A stretch of DNA of 6,188 nt from Streptosporangiaceae bacterium (GTDB lineage Bacteria; Actinomycetota; Actinomycetes; Streptosporangiales; Streptosporangiaceae): positions 1 through 6,188 of the forward strand of contig JAICWX010000431.1 in the NCBI GenBank assembly GCA_025934635.1, given 5' to 3'. A program made the position numbers and the translations under genes. The notes under the pieces were generated by a model. It had not been told where the DNA came from. It searched no databases and saw nothing but the letters and a program-made list of their open reading frames with translations. Below, one piece after another: positions 1 through 6,115 of the stretch. The number at the start of each line of letters is the position of its first letter. Within the stretch, counting starts at the first letter, position 1.

Positions 1-1073
1 ACGCCGAGCTCGCGCTGGACCGCGATGACGATGCCGCCCTTGGCCGTGCCGTCCAGCTTGGTCAGGACGATGCCGGTGACGTCGACCACCTCGGCGAACA
101 CCCGCGCCTGGCGCAGGCCGTTCTGGCCGGTGGTGGCGTCGAGCACCAGCAGCACCTCGTCGACCGTGGCCTTCTTCTCCACCACCCGCTTGACCTTGCC
201 GAGCTCGTCCATCAGCCCGACCTTGGTGTGCAGCCGGCCGGCGGTGTCGATCACGACCACGTCGACCCCGGTCTCGATGCCCTCGGTGACGGCCTCGAAC
301 GCCACGCTGGCCGGGTCGGCGCCGTCCCGGTCGGCCCGCACCGTCTCGGCACCGACCCGCTGTCCCCACGTCTGGAGCTGGTCGGCCGCCGCCGCGCGGA
401 ACGTGTCGGCCGCGCCGAGCAGCACCGTGTGCCCGTCGCCGATCAGCGACCGCGCGAGCTTCCCGCAGGTGGTGGTCTTGCCGGTGCCGTTCACGCCGAC
501 CATGAGGACCACCGCGGGCTGGCCGCCGTGCGGCGCGGTCTGCAGCGACCGGTCGGTGTCCTCGCCGAGCTGGGTGAGCAGCTCGGCCCGGAGCAGCCCG
601 CGGACGTCGTCCGGGGTCCGGGTGCCGAGCACCTTGACCTTGGTGCGCAGGTCGTCGGTCATCACCCGGGAGACCGCCACGCCCACGTCGGCGGTGATCA
701 GCGCTTCTTCGATCTCATCCCAGGTGTCGTCGTCGAGCCGGTCCCGGGACAGCAGGCTCAGCAGCACCGAGCCCATCGAGCTCTGCGACCGGGCCAGCCG
801 GGCACGCAGCCGCACCAGGCGCCCGGCCGACGGCGGCGGGCGCTCGACCTCGAGGACGCCCGTCGCGGCGGCGGGCGTGTCCGGCACGGCCGTGGTCTCG
901 GCCGTCGCGGCCTCGCCGCTGTCCGCCGACGTGGCGGAGGCCGGCCGGGTGACCGGGGTCTGGGCAGGCGGCGGCGCCACGGTCCGTCCCCGGCGCGGCC
1001 GCTGGAACAGCAGCCAGCCGCCGGTACCGAGGGCCAGGACAGCGATGACGATGATCAGGATTACGTATTCCAT
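1..1073 (-). CDS. ftsY: FtsY, signal recognition particle receptor GTPase (3' end outside window)
   Basis: FtsY is the membrane receptor for the signal recognition particle. It pairs with Ffh in a GTP-dependent complex that hands ribosome-nascent chains to the Sec translocon. Seen here: a hydrophobic segment at residues 4-23, followed by a basic stretch (QRPRRGR, 24-30), an Ala/Thr/Pro-rich linker to about residue 78, a helical N domain at about 85-180, then the G domain. The G domain has the P-loop GVNGTGKT (193-200), the DTFRAAA motif (223-229), DTAGR (276-280), TKLD (338-341) and GGIVIA (346-351). The frame is open to the left edge at residue 357, so I estimate 30-40 C-terminal residues are missing. 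The ATG start is set by GGAGG four bases upstream and by the immediate membrane segment. It lies downstream of smc on the same strand and is probably co-transcribed with it. Confidence 0.97.
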   Translation of the reverse strand, partial: MEYVILIIVIAVLALGTGGWLLFQRPRRGRTVAPPPAQTPVTRPASATSADSGEAATAETTAVPDTPAAATGVLEVERPPPSAGRLVRLRARLARSQSSMGSVLLSLLSRDRLDDDTWDEIEEALITADVGVAVSRVMTDDLRTKVKVLGTRTPDDVRGLLRAELLTQLGEDTDRSLQTAPHGGQPAVVLMVGVNGTGKTTTCGKLARSLIGDGHTVLLGAADTFRAAAADQLQTWGQRVGAETVRADRDGADPASVAFEAVTEGIETGVDVVVIDTAGRLHTKVGLMDELGKVKRVVEKKATVDEVLLVLDATTGQNGLRQARVFAEVVDVTGIVLTKLDGTAKGGIVIAVQRELG

Positions 1074-1077
1074 CAGG

Positions 1078-1082
1078 CCTCC
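1078..1082 (-). promoter_or_regulatory. Ribosome binding site of ftsY
   Basis: GGAGG on the minus strand, four bases before the ATG at 1073. The spacing is short, but it is the only Shine-Dalgarno-like motif close to this start. It selects the ATG that gives the membrane-anchored form. Confidence 0.7.
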
Positions 1083-1170
1083 AGTCTTCCAGACCCCGCG
1101 CGGTGCCCGCACCCCGCCGGCGGCTAGGCGCCAGACCGCTGAAGCACCGGGCCGGACGGGGCGGTACTGG

Positions 1171-1365
1171 TCACGGGGGTGGGGTGGGGCCGATCGGGTG
1201 GGCGCCGGCGCTGGTCAGGCCCCTCGCGGGGCCGCCGGGCACCTGGGCGATCACCGCGGCCGCCAGGCCCAGTGCCAGGACGACGAGGATGAGCACGACC
1301 GTCGCCCGGGACGGCGGCGGACCCGGATGGCCGGCCAGCCACCGGCGCGGGCCGGCTGACAGCAC
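1171..1365 (-). CDS. Possible small single-pass membrane protein between smc and ftsY
   Basis: A 64-codon frame starting at GTG, nine bases after the smc stop and 97 bases before ftsY. I do not recognise the family. It has a short basic, proline-containing N-terminus (about residues 1-20), one strongly hydrophobic segment (about 21-41, ATVVLILVVLALGLAAAV) and a Gly/Pro-rich tail ending in PTPPP. In favour: roughly nine in ten third codon positions are G or C, as in the neighbouring genes, and the hydrophobic run is uninterrupted. Against: there is no Shine-Dalgarno motif before the GTG, so translation would need reinitiation after smc. It is also in the same frame as smc, so it could be a chance opening after that stop. 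The predicted topology is N-terminus in the cytoplasm, by the positive-inside rule. Function unknown. Confidence 0.45.
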   Translation of the reverse strand: MLSAGPRRWLAGHPGPPPSRATVVLILVVLALGLAAAVIAQVPGGPARGLTSAGAHPIGPTPPP

Positions 1366-1374
1366 GCCGGGCGC

Positions 1375-4300
1375 CTAGGCGGGCTGGCGGGTGGCGAGCT
1401 GCTGGCTGATGACGGCGGAGACGCCGTCGCCGCGCATGGTGATGCCGTACAGGGCGTCCGCGCATTCCATCGTCCGGCGCTGGTGAGTGATGACGATGAG
1501 CTGCGAGCTCTCCCGCAGTTCCTCGAAGACCAGCAGCAGCCGCTGCAGGTTGGTGTCGTCCAGTGCGGCCTCGACCTCGTCGAGCACGTAGAACGGGGAG
1601 GGCCGGGCCTTGAAGATGGCGAACAGGTAGGCGATGGCGGTCAGCGACCGCTCCCCGCCGGACAGCAGGGACAGCCGCTTGACCTTCTTGCCGGGCGGCC
1701 GGGCCTCGATCTCGATGCCGGTGGCGAGCATGTCGTCCGGCTCGGTGAGCACCAGGTTGCCCTGGCCGCCGGGGAACAGGCGGCCGAAGAGGTGCTCGAA
1801 CTCGCGCGCGGTGTCGGCGTAGGCCGAGGCGAACACCTCCTGCACCCGGTCGTCCACCTCCTTGACCACGGTCAGCAGGTCACGCCGGGTCTTGCGGAGG
1901 TCGTCGAGCTGGGTGGCCAGGAACGTGTGCCGTTCGGTCAGCGCCTCGTACTCCTCCAGGGCCAGCGGGTTGACCTTGCCCAGCCGGTCGAGCTGCTTGC
2001 TCGCCTCGGCCGCCCGGCGCTCGGCCGCGACCCGCTCGAAGCGCGACGGCGGCGCGTCCTCGTCGCCGATCACCGGGACGGGCACCTCGGGCCCGTACTC
2101 GGCCACCAGCGCGTCCTCCTCGACCCCGAACTCCTCCAGCGCGTGCTCGGCCAGCTGCGCCAGGCGCAGCCGGTGCTCGGCCCGGGCGATCTCGGTGCCG
2201 TGCGCGGTGTTGACCACCGTGTCCAGGTCGGCGGCCAGCTCGCGGACGCGGGCGCGGACCACCTTGAGCTCGGCCGCGCCGCTGGCGTTGGCCGCCTGCG
2301 CCTCGGCCCGGCGGGCGGCGGCCTGGTTCACCGACTGCTCGGCTGCCTCGACCGCGTAGCGCGCGCCGAGCGCGACCGCCCGGGCCACGGCGGCCTGGGT
2401 GACGCGGAGCCGGCGGCGCTCGGCCGCCCGCTGGCGGGTGGCGCGCTCGCCGGCCGCGGTGGCGGCCAGGGAGTCGGCCCGGCCGCTGATCGCCCGCAGC
2501 CGCTCCTCGGCCGTCCTGACCTCCAGCCTGGCCTCCATCTCGGCATTGCGGGCCGCGGTGCACCGCTCGGCCAGGTCCGCGCGGGCGTCGTCGTCCGGCG
2601 GCTCGTCCGGCTCGTCGGCCGAGGTTTCGGCTTCGGCCAGCTCCTGCCGGAGCTGCTCGAGCCGGGTCAGGTCCTTCTCGGCCGCCAGCCGGGCCGCGGT
2701 GATGGCGGTCTCGAGCCGGTCGGCCTCGTCCCGCGCGCCCCGGGCCGCGCCCGCGAGCCGGCCCAGCCGCCCGGAGACCTCCGCCGCGGCCGCGTCGGCC
2801 TCGGGCCGGCGGCCCAGCGCCTGCGCCACCGCCAGCCGGGCGCTCTCCTCGGCCTCGGCCGCCACGGCGAGCGCCTCGGCCGCGTCCTCGCACCGCTGCT
2901 CGGCCTCGGCCAGCCCGGCCGCGGCCTCGTCGGCCGCCGCGCGCAGCTCGAACAGGCTCTGCGGGCGGGCGCCGCCGCCCTGCGCCCAGTGCGCCCCGAG
3001 CAGGTCACCGTCCCGCGTCACGGCCCTCAGAGCAGGATTTTCCCGAACGAGCTGGGTGCCACGCCCCAGGTCATCGACCACCACGACGTCCCGGAGGAGC
3101 TCGGCGGCGGCCGCCGCGAACCCGTCCGGTGCCCGCACCAGTTCGACGGCGGGGACGGAGGTACCTGCTGGGACTGACGGGGCGCTCGGGGTTGCGGAGT
3201 CGGAGGTTGCGCTGTCGGCGGCGATGACCAGGGCGGCGCTGCCGGCGTCGGCGGCGCGCAGGGTGGCCAGGATGCCGGCCGCCGCGTCCAGGCCGGCCAC
3301 CGCGACCGCCTCGGCGGCGGCGCCCAGGGCGGCGGCGATCGCTACCTCGTAGCCCTCGGCCACCCGCAGCCGGGCCGCGAACGAGCCGATCACGCCGGTG
3401 AACCGGGCCGGGTCGGCGAGGACGGCGGCCGAGGCGTCCACGCCGCGGCGCGCGGCTTCCGCCAGGGTCTCGGCCCGGGCCCGGCGGGCGGCCAGGTCAC
3501 GAGCCGACTCGCGTTCGGCGGTGCGGAGAACCTTGGCCCGTTCGGTAACTTCGGTCAAGGCAGCGGCGGCCTGCTCGTGGGCGGCGGCCAGCTCGCTACG
3601 GTCCTCGTCGCCCCCGCCGGACAGCTCGCGGACGTCCTCGTACTCGTCCTGGGCGAGGGTGGCGCGCTCGCGCGCCTCGGCCGCGGAGACCTCGAGCCGG
3701 TCCATTTCCTCGCGGGCGGCCGCGCTGCGGCTGTCGGCCGCGCCGACCTGCTCGCGCAGCCGGGCCACCCGGCCCGCCCGGGCGGCGGCGGCCTTGGCGC
3801 CCTCGGCCAGCCGGCGCTCGGCCCGGGCCAGCTCGGCCTCGGCGGCGGAGCGCTCGGCGCCCGCGGCCGACAGCACCTGGCGGCCCGCGGCCAGCCGCTC
3901 GTTCAGGCCTTCTTCTTCCTCGCGCAGCTCATCGGCCTGGCGGTCGAGTTCGTCGGGGTCGCGGCCGGGGCGGTCCGGCTCGGCCGTCGCCTCGGTCAGC
4001 AGGGTGTGCCGCTGGGCGGCCAGGTGCTGGGTGGAGCGGAGCCGCTCGGTCAGCGAGGACAGCGCGAACCAGGTTTCCTGGGCCCGGGCCAGGATGGCCG
4101 AGGCCTGCTGGGCGGCCTGGTCGAGCTCGTTCTCGCGCGCCCGCGCCTGGCCGACCTCCTGCTCCAGGGCGGTGCGCCGGGCGAGCACGGCGGCCTCGTC
4201 GGCCTCGTCCCTGGCCAGGTCGGCGGCGAGCGTGACGTAGTCGTCGGCGAGCAGCCGCAGCCGGGCGTCGCGCAGCTCGGCCTGGATGACGGCGGCCTTC

Positions 4301-4938
4301 CTGGCCACCTCGGCCTGGCGGCCCAGCGGCTTGAGGCGGCGGCTCAGCTCGGCGGTGAGGTCGACCAGCCGGGTCAGGTTGGCCTGCATCGCCTCCAGCT
4401 TCCGCAGCGCCTTCTCCTTGCGCTTGCGGTGCTTGAGGACGCCGGCCGCCTCCTCGATCAGGGCGCGGCGGGCCTCGGGGCCGGCGTGCAGGATGTCGTC
4501 GAGCTGGCCCTGCCCGACGATCACGTGCATCTCGCGGCCCAGGCCCGAGTCGGACAGCAGGTCCTGGACGTCGAGCAGGCGGCAGCGGTCGCCGTTGATG
4601 GCGTACTCGCTCTGCCCCGACCGGAACATGAGGCGGCTGATCGTCACCTCGGTGTACTCGATCGGCAGGGCGCCGTCGGAGTTGTCGATGGTGAGCGTGA
4701 CCTCGGCCCGGCCCAGGGGCGGCCGGGAGGTGGTGCCCGCGAAGACGACGTCGTCCATCTTGCCGCCGCGCAGCGACTTGGCGCCCTGCTCGCCCATGAC
4801 CCAGGAGAGGGCGTCGACGACGTTGGATTTACCGGAACCGTTCGGCCCCACGACGCAGGTGATGCCGGGTTCGAGGCGCAGCGTGGTCGCGGAGGCGAAG
4901 GATTTGAAGCCGCGCAGGGTGAGGTTCTTCAGGTACAC
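1375..4938 (-). CDS. smc: SMC, chromosome segregation/condensin ATPase
   Basis: SMC is the ATPase core of the bacterial condensin. With ScpA and ScpB (not in this window) it extrudes DNA loops and helps separate sister chromosomes. The 1187-residue product matches the family's usual 1150-1200. Seen: FKSF near the N-terminus, Walker A GPNGSGKS (31-38), R-loop around R57 and Q-loop VGQGQ (141-145). Long Ala/Glu/Arg-rich coiled-coil arms (about 165-505 and 665-1010) flank a hinge (about 512-663) that carries GGGARP. At the C-terminus are signature LSGGE (1092-1096), Walker B FYVLDE (1116-1121, catalytic Glu 1121), a D-loop directly after it and ITHQRRT. All ATPase motifs are intact. I chose the GTG at 4938 because AGGAGG lies nine bases upstream and VYLKNLTLRGFKSF is the family's usual beginning. 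A frame extension to about 5040 has no ribosome site and no family-like sequence. A hinge loop (about 572-594) is Ser/Thr/Pro/Ala-rich and looks variable. Confidence 0.98.
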   Translation of the reverse strand: MYLKNLTLRGFKSFASATTLRLEPGITCVVGPNGSGKSNVVDALSWVMGEQGAKSLRGGKMDDVVFAGTTSRPPLGRAEVTLTIDNSDGALPIEYTEVTISRLMFRSGQSEYAINGDRCRLLDVQDLLSDSGLGREMHVIVGQGQLDDILHAGPEARRALIEEAAGVLKHRKRKEKALRKLEAMQANLTRLVDLTAELSRRLKPLGRQAEVARKAAVIQAELRDARLRLLADDYVTLAADLARDEADEAAVLARRTALEQEVGQARARENELDQAAQQASAILARAQETWFALSSLTERLRSTQHLAAQRHTLLTEATAEPDRPGRDPDELDRQADELREEEEGLNERLAAGRQVLSAAGAERSAAEAELARAERRLAEGAKAAAARAGRVARLREQVGAADSRSAAAREEMDRLEVSAAEARERATLAQDEYEDVRELSGGGDEDRSELAAAHEQAAAALTEVTERAKVLRTAERESARDLAARRARAETLAEAARRGVDASAAVLADPARFTGVIGSFAARLRVAEGYEVAIAAALGAAAEAVAVAGLDAAAGILATLRAADAGSAALVIAADSATSDSATPSAPSVPAGTSVPAVELVRAPDGFAAAAAELLRDVVVVDDLGRGTQLVRENPALRAVTRDGDLLGAHWAQGGGARPQSLFELRAAADEAAAGLAEAEQRCEDAAEALAVAAEAEESARLAVAQALGRRPEADAAAAEVSGRLGRLAGAARGARDEADRLETAITAARLAAEKDLTRLEQLRQELAEAETSADEPDEPPDDDARADLAERCTAARNAEMEARLEVRTAEERLRAISGRADSLAATAAGERATRQRAAERRRLRVTQAAVARAVALGARYAVEAAEQSVNQAAARRAEAQAANASGAAELKVVRARVRELAADLDTVVNTAHGTEIARAEHRLRLAQLAEHALEEFGVEEDALVAEYGPEVPVPVIGDEDAPPSRFERVAAERRAAEASKQLDRLGKVNPLALEEYEALTERHTFLATQLDDLRKTRRDLLTVVKEVDDRVQEVFASAYADTAREFEHLFGRLFPGGQGNLVLTEPDDMLATGIEIEARPPGKKVKRLSLLSGGERSLTAIAYLFAIFKARPSPFYVLDEVEAALDDTNLQRLLLVFEELRESSQLIVITHQRRTMECADALYGITMRGDGVSAVISQQLATRQPA

Positions 4939-4947
4939 AGGCGCGCC

Positions 4948-4953
4948 CCTCCT
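4948..4953 (-). promoter_or_regulatory. Ribosome binding site that decides the smc start
   Basis: AGGAGG on the minus strand inside the purine run GGGGAGGAGGGG (4946-4957), nine bases before the GTG at 4938. It is a near-ideal site and argues against the upstream in-frame extension. Confidence 0.9.
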
Positions 4954-4973
4954 CCCCTGGCTGGCTTCCCCGC

Positions 4974-4979
4974 ACCCTA
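4974..4979 (-). promoter_or_regulatory. Possible -10 element close to smc
   Basis: TAGGGT on the minus strand fits the TAnnnT core of actinobacterial housekeeping -10 boxes and would give an smc leader of about 30 nt. I find no convincing -35 box at 16-19 bases upstream, so this is weak. The alternative is initiation in the AT-rich island near 5200-5245. Confidence 0.2.
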
Positions 4980-5054
4980 CCGCCCGGCGCCGACATTCAT
5001 GGCGAACTGCAGCTGACAGCGCGTGCCGCTTCCTGGGCAAGGCATGCCGAAATG

Positions 5055-5081
5055 ACCGGAAGTCTTACGAGGACTTCCGGT
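5055..5081. repeat. Perfect 10-bp inverted repeat upstream of smc
   Basis: ACCGGAAGTC (5055-5064), a 7-base loop, then GACTTCCGGT (5072-5081). The stem is perfect and ends 117 bases before the smc start. No T-run follows on the minus strand (CATTTCGG comes next), so it is not a textbook terminator. It could be a U-tract-poor terminator, a protein-binding site or a hairpin in the smc leader RNA. The sequence alone does not separate these. Confidence 0.6.
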
Positions 5082-5100
5082 TACCACGGCGTCAGGGCAG

Positions 5101-5195
5101 CGTTGACCGCGGCGGCGTGACCTGATCTCGCACTGATCGTGTTGATCGTGCGGTAAGCCCTTGGGCTTCGTGATCAGGGTAGGCCGCCGTCAACG
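5101..5195. other. 95-nt structured element, possible three-way junction
   Basis: An outer stem pairs CGTTGAC (5101-5107) with GTCAACG (5189-5195), GGCGGC (5111-5116) with GCCGCC (5183-5188), and CCTGATC (5121-5127) with GATCAGG (5172-5178). That is 20 pairs, interrupted by a 3-base bulge and a 4x4 internal loop. Inside are two more hairpins. One pairs CGCAC-T-GATC (5129-5138) with GATCGTGCG (5144-5152) around a 5-base loop. The other is AAGCCCTTGGGCTT (5155-5168). No coding potential is seen. It lies about 160-260 bases before smc and would be in the smc leader if transcription starts in the AT-rich island. It could equally be an intergenic palindromic repeat or the remnant of a tiny mobile element. 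I see no target-site duplication. Confidence 0.5.
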
Positions 5196-5208
5196 TCCGC
5201 ATGACCAA

Positions 5209-5222
5209 ATGTCATATGACAT
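5209..5222. promoter_or_regulatory. Perfect 14-bp palindrome in an AT-rich island, candidate operator
   Basis: ATGTCATATGACAT is a perfect palindrome in a short AT-rich stretch (about 5205-5242) within GC-rich DNA. The symmetry and length suit a dimeric repressor or activator site. It overlaps a weak minus-strand promoter-like pair, TTGTAT (5236-5241), 17 bases, CATATG (5213-5218). A protein bound here could therefore control transcription toward smc. The regulator is unknown. Confidence 0.4.
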
Positions 5223-5241
5223 ATAACGGGCAGATATACAA
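5213..5241 (-). promoter_or_regulatory. Weak candidate promoter toward smc
   Basis: Minus-strand TTGTAT (5236-5241), a 17-base spacer and CATATG (5213-5218). Both boxes match consensus only partly. It is favoured by position: it lies just past the terminator of the upstream gene and in the only AT-rich stretch before smc. The resulting leader would be about 265 nt and would carry both structured elements. Confidence 0.25.
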
Positions 5242-5246
5242 CGAAG

Positions 5247-5271
5247 AGGGGCGCCGCCAGTAGGCGCCCCT
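5247..5271 (-). terminator. Terminator hairpin after the small zipper gene
   Basis: AGGGGCGCC (5247-5255), a 7-base loop and GGCGCCCCT (5263-5271) form a perfect 9-bp, very GC-rich stem 43 bases after the stop codon at 5315. On the minus strand it is followed by CTTCGTTGTATATCTG, only moderately T-rich, as is common in actinobacteria. The plus-strand exit is also T-rich, so it may work in both directions. It suggests the small gene and smc are separate transcription units. Confidence 0.75.
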
Positions 5272-5314
5272 GGTTCGTTCTTTGTCGTTTTACCGCGTCC
5301 TGCCAGCGCCGTCG

Positions 5315-5506
5315 TTAGACGTACGCAGGCTCGCGGTCCGCCACCAACACGTCCTCGTGGCTACCCTCAACGGCGAGCGCGTCATTCTCTTCCTGAAGCC
5401 GTACAAGCTCGGCTTCGAGGTCACGTACTCGCTGCTGAAGGCGGCGCATCTCGGAAATCATGCGGGGATCGGGACCGCCGACGTGGCCGAATAGAGCCTT
5501 CGCCAT
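5315..5506 (-). CDS. Small conserved-looking actinobacterial protein with a leucine-zipper coiled coil
   Basis: A 63-residue protein. The N-terminal MAKALFGHVGGPDPR motif and the helix after it resemble uncharacterised small proteins common in actinobacteria. That is recall, not a search, and I can assign no function. Residues 16-46 form a clear heptad pattern: leucines at 23, 30, 37 and 44 are exactly seven apart, with M20, V27, L34 and N41 in the other core position. This is the layout of a parallel dimeric leucine zipper with a buried Asn. The tail (47-63) is acidic and probably disordered. There is no signal peptide or membrane segment, so it is probably cytoplasmic. The ATG start has GGAGG ten bases upstream. 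The open frame continues about 57 codons further upstream, but those codons lack the usual GC-rich third positions and overlap the promoter. The gene is flanked by its own promoter and terminator and looks monocistronic. Confidence 0.85.
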   Translation of the reverse strand: MAKALFGHVGGPDPRMISEMRRLQQRVRDLEAELVRLQEENDALAVEGSHEDVLVADREPAYV

Positions 5507-5516
5507 TGTAAAAGGT

Positions 5517-5521
5517 CCTCC
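5517..5521 (-). promoter_or_regulatory. Ribosome binding site of the small zipper gene
   Basis: GGAGG on the minus strand, ten bases before the ATG at 5506. It supports the 63-residue form over a longer upstream extension of the same frame. Confidence 0.75.
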
Positions 5522-5555
5522 ACGCTGAGTGACCAGAGTGGGCACATACTTAACA

Positions 5556-5571
5556 CGCGCGGAATCGCGCG
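5556..5571 (-). other. GC-only hairpin in the leader of the small zipper gene
   Basis: CGCGCG (5556-5561), the loop GAAT and CGCGCG (5566-5571) form a compact 6-bp stem about 50 bases upstream of the start codon, inside the predicted 5' leader. It may only shape the leader. No T-run or alternative pairing with the ribosome site is apparent. Confidence 0.4.
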
Positions 5572-5588
5572 CGCAACCAACAGCAATC

Positions 5589-5617
5589 AGTGTCCCATCC
5601 ATGCGTGGGCTGGTCAA
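5589..5617 (-). promoter_or_regulatory. Promoter of the small zipper gene
   Basis: Minus-strand -35 TTGACC (5612-5617), a 17-base spacer and -10 GACACT (5589-5594). The -35 matches five of six consensus bases. The -10 keeps the conserved second A and last T, as in many actinobacterial housekeeping promoters. The start site would fall near 5582, giving a leader of about 75 nt. Confidence 0.6.
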
Positions 5618-5957
5618 GTTGAGCGGGCGCCAGATGCCGGTTATATGGCTTATCGGCCACAACAACCTGTTCCTCCGCAACGGTACTCACGGGGCGTGAC
5701 GGGTCTGCTCGTTCGGTAGATAGCTACCTGGGCTTAGTGACACGACCTGGATGCGGAACGTGATCATGAGCGTATCGCGATCGCGTGCTCGGGGGCGCTG
5801 GCGGGGGTTGGACACCCGCTGTGGCCGGAGTTCGGGCTGCCGCGCCAGGGCATCTGGGCCCCCCGTTGCGCCCCGGGGTCCCGGCCGCCGCGCCGGAAGT
5901 CCGGGGCAATGGAGGATGCGTGACTCGTTGAAGCGAGGGGCGGCGGCTAGCTCGCGG
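5618..5957. other. Intergenic stretch without a supported gene
   Basis: Frames here are short, start poorly and give low-complexity Arg/Pro/Gly-rich products. One plus-strand frame (5741-5923) has GC-rich third positions but no ATG, GTG or TTG before its last few codons, so I do not call it. Small palindromes are present: GGTAG-ATAG-CTACC (5715-5728) and CGCGATCGCG (5776-5785). I see no tRNA. Confidence 0.6.
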
Positions 5958-6059
5958 CCTGCAGTTCTAGCCTGCAGTTCTAGCCTGCAGTTCTAGCCTG
6001 AGTTCCTAACCTGTTCCTAGCCTGAGTTCCTAGCCTGAGTTCCTAGCCTGAGTTCCTAG
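5958..6059. repeat. Tandem array of a 13-bp unit, eight copies
   Basis: Three identical copies of CCTGCAGTTCTAG (5958-5996) are followed by five copies of a second version, CCTGAGTTCCTAG (5997-6059). One of these ends in CTAA and one is shortened to 11 bases. A decayed ninth copy starts at 6060. The unit length is not a multiple of three and contains TAG, so the array is non-coding in every plus frame. The grouping of identical variants points to recent slippage or unequal exchange. Copy number is likely to vary between strains. Confidence 0.95.
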
Positions 6060-6115
6060 CCTCAGTACTCGCATCTGCACCACAGGCCCCGTCCGTACCT
6101 GTCTCGGCTCTCATC

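Noticed and set aside
25..1127. Long plus-strand open frames opposite ftsY
   Set aside because: Antisense shadows of ftsY with Ser/Arg/Pro-rich or Gly/Arg-rich products and no domain. The minus strand carries all FtsY GTPase motifs.
1124..1465. Minus-strand 113-codon frame overlapping the end of smc
   Set aside because: It is out of frame with smc, Arg/Pro/Gly-rich, and overlaps both the smc tail and the better small membrane frame.
4939..5040. Upstream extension of smc by 34 codons
   Set aside because: It would start at TTG without a ribosome site and is unlike SMC N-termini. The GTG at 4938 has an ideal AGGAGG.
1483..5125. Several long plus-strand open frames opposite smc
   Set aside because: They are antisense shadows. 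Strong GC bias removes stop codons from the opposite strand, the products are low-complexity Ala/Arg/Gly/Leu-rich, and the minus strand encodes an intact SMC with all motifs.
5101..5195. tRNA gene
   Set aside because: The folding is a three-way junction with a long outer stem. There is no T-arm consensus, anticodon loop or acceptor end.
5507..5680. Upstream extension of the small zipper gene
   Set aside because: Codons in this stretch lack the usual GC-rich third positions and it contains the predicted promoter. GGAGG precedes the ATG at 5506.
5724..5996. Short overlapping frames on both strands
   Set aside because: Low-complexity Arg/Pro/Gly/Ser products. The plus-strand one ends inside the tandem repeat. 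There is no ribosome site or recognisable sequence.
5958..6059. CRISPR array
   Set aside because: The repeats are contiguous 13-mers with no spacers between them, so this is a simple tandem repeat.
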